Assembly (NCBI GenBank): GCA_020205615.1
Contig: CM035165.1
Span: forward strand, 29,919,544-29,983,543
Direction of reading: 5' to 3'
Length of the DNA stretch: 64,000 bases
DNA from: Panax quinquefolius
Lineage: Eukaryota; Streptophyta; Magnoliopsida; Apiales; Araliaceae
Positions 60,515 to 64,000 of this stretch are shown piece by piece; positions within the stretch are counted from its first letter, which is position 1, and the number at the start of each line of letters is the position of its first letter. The translations under genes were made by a program, and so were the position numbers. A model generated the notes under the pieces. It was not told the DNA's origin. It did not search any database and saw only the letters and a program-made list of their open reading frames with translations.

Positions 60515-60525
60515 TGGTATCGAGC
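60515..60525 (+). other. Primer binding site of element E (iMet type, one base short)
   Basis: tTGGTATCGAGC after the LTR end; one A short of the consensus, as in element D. Confidence 0.75.
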
Positions 60526-60695
60526 TTAGGATATAATCCCCGCCTAAGATGTGAGAATAAGACTTAGGAGGGAGAGATCGGGAATTCCTTCACTAGTATG
60601 ACCTACCTAAGTTTATGTGGTATTTAATTGGTCGATCGTAATTTAGGGATAATATGTTACATGTCAATTAACCTTTGTTTTGTGGCGATCTCGAA

Positions 60696-61900
60696 ATGAC
60701 ATCCGAGAATGTTGAGAATAGCAATGGAGCACAAGCGACCGCTGATTCACCACATATCAATAATCGTGATAATGTGCATTAGGAAGGCGAGAATCTCATG
60801 TAAACAACAACACCGACCAAATGATGAATGATCAAATGTTCAGGGCTTTATGCAATTCATTCAATGCAAGAAAGAAGAGAGAAGCGGCTCCCGTCCAAAA
60901 TGCAGTAGAAACACTGAAACTCTCAAGCGGTCACCGCTAAACAGCTTCAAAGAGCCGGGACCACCGGAGTTTAAGGGAGAGCCAAAACCACTTATGGCGG
61001 AAGCATGGATAAAGCGTATCACCAAGATATTTGATGTCTTGGGATGCTCCAAGGAGCAAAAGGTTCCTTTCACGCTTTTATGTTGCATGCGCTGAAAAGG
61101 CGATTCTCGATGGGAATCGATAAAATGTACTCAACTCTGCAGATCAAGATGTCTTGGGAGAAGTTCCAAGAGTTGTTCAACGACAAATACTTTCCCAAAA
61201 GTATTCGTCACATGAAGGAGGTGGAGTTTATCAAGTTGGAACAAAACAATATGACTGTGTCGCAATACGAGGCTAAATTTGCGGAGTTATCTCGGTTTGC
61301 GTCCCAACTTGGTGGATAATGAAGAGAGAATGACACGGATGTTTTTAAGAGGTTTGAAACTGGAGATACCTCAACATCTTATTTCTCATAAACTGTGTTT
61401 ATATTCAGATGTTATAAATAGGGCTCAGTTAGTGAAGCGCGATAACGAGTCAACGCAACTAAAAGAGAGCAAATTTAAAAAATGATAATACTACCGGAGA
61501 GAAGCGATCGCTGAGCGATGACAACAAGCGTGGAGGAATCAACAGCCCAAAAATGGTGACCACTTCGGTGGTAATCGTACAAAAACAATAAGAATGGACA
61601 TTTCAAGAAGAGGAGATTCAACAATGATGGAAAGATGTCAAGACCAAAGACCGTTGTTAAGGAAAGAGAACGACCACCTATCATATGTTTCAAATGCGGA
61701 GGGAGGGCACATCACCAAATCGCATGATGCGTCCCCAAAGCATGTTATAATTGTGGAAGAGAAGGTCGATTAGCCCGATTTTGTCGTTCAATCAAGACAA
61801 ATTCAACTAGGATGGAGGCATCAAAGGCGTCATCCCAAAAAAGTCAAAATCGGTGAAGTCTGGGAGAGCTTTTGTTGTGACCTCCCGTAAAGCAAGGAAC
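60696..61900 (+). pseudogene. Gag of element E, decayed
   Basis: Start ATG 60696 (MTSENVENSNGAQ). A stop lies near 60780. The core spans two frames: GPPEFKGEPKPLMAEAWIK and ITKIFDVLGCSKEQKVPF (60945-61075), then MSWEKFQELFNDKYF and RHMKEVEFIKLEQNN (61150-61255), and after a frameshift near 61315, NEERMTRMFLRGLK. The CCHC knuckle is at about 61690-61790 (CFKCGGRAH, then KACYNCGREGRLARFC). Structural Gag role as in related elements. Confidence 0.82.
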
Positions 61901-61904
61901 TGAA

Positions 61905-64000
61905 TGAGGTCATCACGGTAAGCTTATCATAAACTCTAACGAAATCTATAGTTTATTTGATACCGGGTTCTACCCATTCTTTTATTTCTCCTACTTGCGC
62001 CATCGATTAAATTTGACTCGGAGAAATTAGACTTTGACTTATCTGTGGAAACTCCGCTTGGGAGAAACCTTCATCACATCCACTTGCTTATAAGTCTTGT
62101 TTGGTTCGAATCGGTACCTCACACTACCTCGTAGATCTTATTTCATTGAAAATACTTGCATTTGACGTGATTCTAGGGATTGATTGGTTAACTACTCATC
62201 ATGCAAAAAAATTGATTGTTTCCGTAAGGTTGTTAGCTTTCATATTCCTAATCAACCTATTATGTGAATTCAAGCGACCAAACCATTAAAATCAATCACT
62301 ACCATCTCAAGCCAAAAAGCTATTCGCTTATTGAAAAATGGATGTCAAGCTTTCTTAGCTCATGTCACGATTTAAACAAAAATACGCCGGGCTTTGAACG
62401 ATATTTCTATTGTTAATAAATTTCCTGATGTATTCCCCGAAGAACTTCCTGGCCTACCCCCTGAGCGTGAAATTGAATTTTGTATCGACCTTTAACCCGG
62501 TAATAAACCCATTTCCAAAGCCCCATATCGAATGGCTCCTATTGAACTTCAGGAGTTAAAGACCCAACTACAGGAATTGTTAGACATCGGCTCTATTCAT
62601 CCTAGTACTTCTCCTTGGGGTGCCCCTGTTCTATTCGTGAAGAAGAAAGATAGGAGTATGCGACTTTGTATTGATTATCGGAAGTTGAATCATGTCACCA
62701 TCAAAAATAGGTATCCATTGCCACGTATTGATGACCTGTTTGACCAGTTGCAAGGAGCCAAATTCTTTTCAAAGATTAATCTTCGTTCCGGATATCACCA
62801 ATTGAAGATTAGAACCGGCGTGACATTCCAAAGACGGCTTTTCGTAACTCGATGACGGGCATTATGAATTCCTAGTCATGTCCTTTGATTGACTAATGCT
62901 CCTTTACCTTCATGGATATGATGAACCGAGTATTCAAGGAATATTTGGATCACTTTGTGGTCGCCTTTATTGATGACATCCTTATTTATTTCAAAAGTCG
63001 TGAAGATCATGAAAGCAACACTTAAGGTCGACACTCCAAAAGCTTCGTGAATACAAGCTTTATGCCAAGTTGAAGAAATGCAAATTTACGGCGAGGAAGT
63101 AGCATTCATTGGGCACGTAGTATCAAGTCATGGAATATCTGTTGACCCAAAGAAAGATTGAAGCAATTCAAAGTCGGAGCAACCTAAATCAATGGATCAA
63201 GTATGTAGCTTTCGCTTAGCTAGTTATTATCGGAGATTCGTGGAAGGATTTTTTTTTAAATTGCTACTCCATTAACTCAAATTGACTCGAGGAAGATACA
63301 AAGTTCGGTTGGAGCGAAGAATGTGAGAAGAGTTTTCAAGAACTCAAGAGGAGACTCATTTCAAAGACTGTTCGACAATACCACACAGCTCGGAGGGGAT
63401 TTGTCATCTACAGTGATGCTTTGGGCAAAGGGTTGGGATGTGTTCTCATGCAACATGGGAAAGTCATAGCCTATGCCTCAAGACAACTCAAAGAATATGA
63501 GAGAAATTATCCTACTCATGATCTAGAGTTGGCTGCTGTTGTCTTTGCACTTAAAATTTGGAGGCATTACTTGTATGGGGAGAAGGTGGAGATCTTTACG
63601 GATCATAAAAGCCTCAAATATTTCTTTACTCAAAAGGAACTCAACACGCGACAACGACGTTTACTTGAACTGTTGAAAGATTATGATCATACCATCCAAT
63701 ACCACCCTGGAAAAGCGAACGTGGTAGCTGACGCATTGAGTAGAAGATCATATGCAAGTACGAGTGCGATATTGTCAACGCAAAGGCCCATTTTGTGTGA
63801 CTTGCAAAGGATGGAGATAGAGTTAAAGACTCCAGGGACCCATGTGATGATGGCGAATATACGAGTAGAACAGACTTTAATCGATAAAGTTAAAGCTGCT
63901 CAAGTTACACACCTAGAGCTGATGCGTATGAGGAAGAAAGTGCAAGAAGGTGCTATGCCGGAAGCAAGAATCGATGAAGAAGGAATACTTCGAGTCAACT
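61905..64000 (+). pseudogene. Pol of element E (PR-RT-RH-start of IN), decayed and cut by the window edge
   Basis: Protease: the active-site region is FDTG but with Phe where Ser/Ala is usual, in a damaged frame (about 61955); ILGIDWLTTHHAK is at about 62165-62210. [47 protein letters not shown] (62532-62855). In [13 protein letters not shown] the first catalytic Asp is Asn; [11 protein letters not shown] keeps the Asp pair (about 62965-63000). RNase H: '[12 protein letters not shown]' and [16 protein letters not shown] (about 63410-63650), then [18 protein letters not shown] and the integrase N-terminal linker to the edge. Several frameshifts occur (62860, 63010-63330). Confidence 0.85.

Larger units (their letters stand above)
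60513..64000 (+). mobile_element. Element E: Ty3/gypsy chromovirus, runs off the window
   Basis: Primer site, leader, gag, protease, RT, RNase H and the start of integrase follow the LTR in order on the plus strand. The sequence is close to elements A and B, so it is the same family. The 3' half and the 3' LTR lie beyond 64000. Confidence 0.85.

Noticed and set aside
1..64000. tRNA or rRNA genes
   Set aside because: No cloverleaf with A/B boxes or rRNA core was noticed; the iMet-like matches are short primer binding sites, not tRNA genes.

Overview
This window is nuclear DNA from a flowering plant, most likely a eudicot. It is AT-rich, has intron-containing gene structure and plant-type promoter elements, and is dominated by nested LTR retrotransposons. 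I see one clearly intact host gene: a five-exon gene for a zinc-finger HIT protein of the box C/D snoRNA assembly factor BCD1 type (20789-26707, + strand). Almost everything else is transposon-derived and decayed. I do not assign a species.

Layout. 1-4797 is a degraded LTR element carrying a pseudogene of the 'putative plant transposon protein' (Transposase_32/TR-GAG-like) family, with a probable 3' LTR at 3493-4797. It sits inside the gag region of a minus-strand Ty3/gypsy element (gag 4802-5898, tRNA-iMet primer site, 5' LTR 6086-9013; 'element A'). 9014-10739 holds plus-strand LTR fragments of related families, and 10740-11875 a probable Copia-type solo LTR. 11876-20100 is a repeat-rich block with AT microsatellites, palindromic minisatellites and a minus-strand TATA-like site. 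It carries two adjacent decayed genes, a plant mobile domain (PMD) gene and a DUF7745-like gene. 20340-26707 is BCD1 with telo-box and site II promoter motifs and MITEs in intron 1. 26708-30518 is intergenic with DNA-transposon-like remnants, a CT-rich minisatellite and a decayed RING-H2 (ATL-like) fragment.

30519-57812 is a three-level nest of Ty3/gypsy chromoviruses of probable Tekay/Del type, recognised by the tRNA-iMet primer site, the PR-RT-RH-IN order and the C-terminal chromodomain. The outermost is minus-strand element B (3' LTR 30519-32932, pol 32933-36353, gag 55113-56280, partial 5' LTR 56470-57812). Minus-strand element C (36354-55107) inserted into its gag-pro region with a perfect 5-bp target duplication, cttgc. 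Plus-strand element D (45748-54555) inserted into the 5' LTR of C. D is unusual: two LTRs of about 4.2 kb flank only about 0.33 kb of internal DNA. 57813-64000 is a plus-strand element E, head-to-head with B; it has a chimeric 5' LTR and a gag-pol region that runs off the window.

Insertion order is B, then C, then D. All retroelement coding regions seen here carry frameshifts or stops, but the integrase part of C keeps long open frames. Many differences between near-identical LTRs are clustered small indels, so part of the apparent decay may be sequence error.
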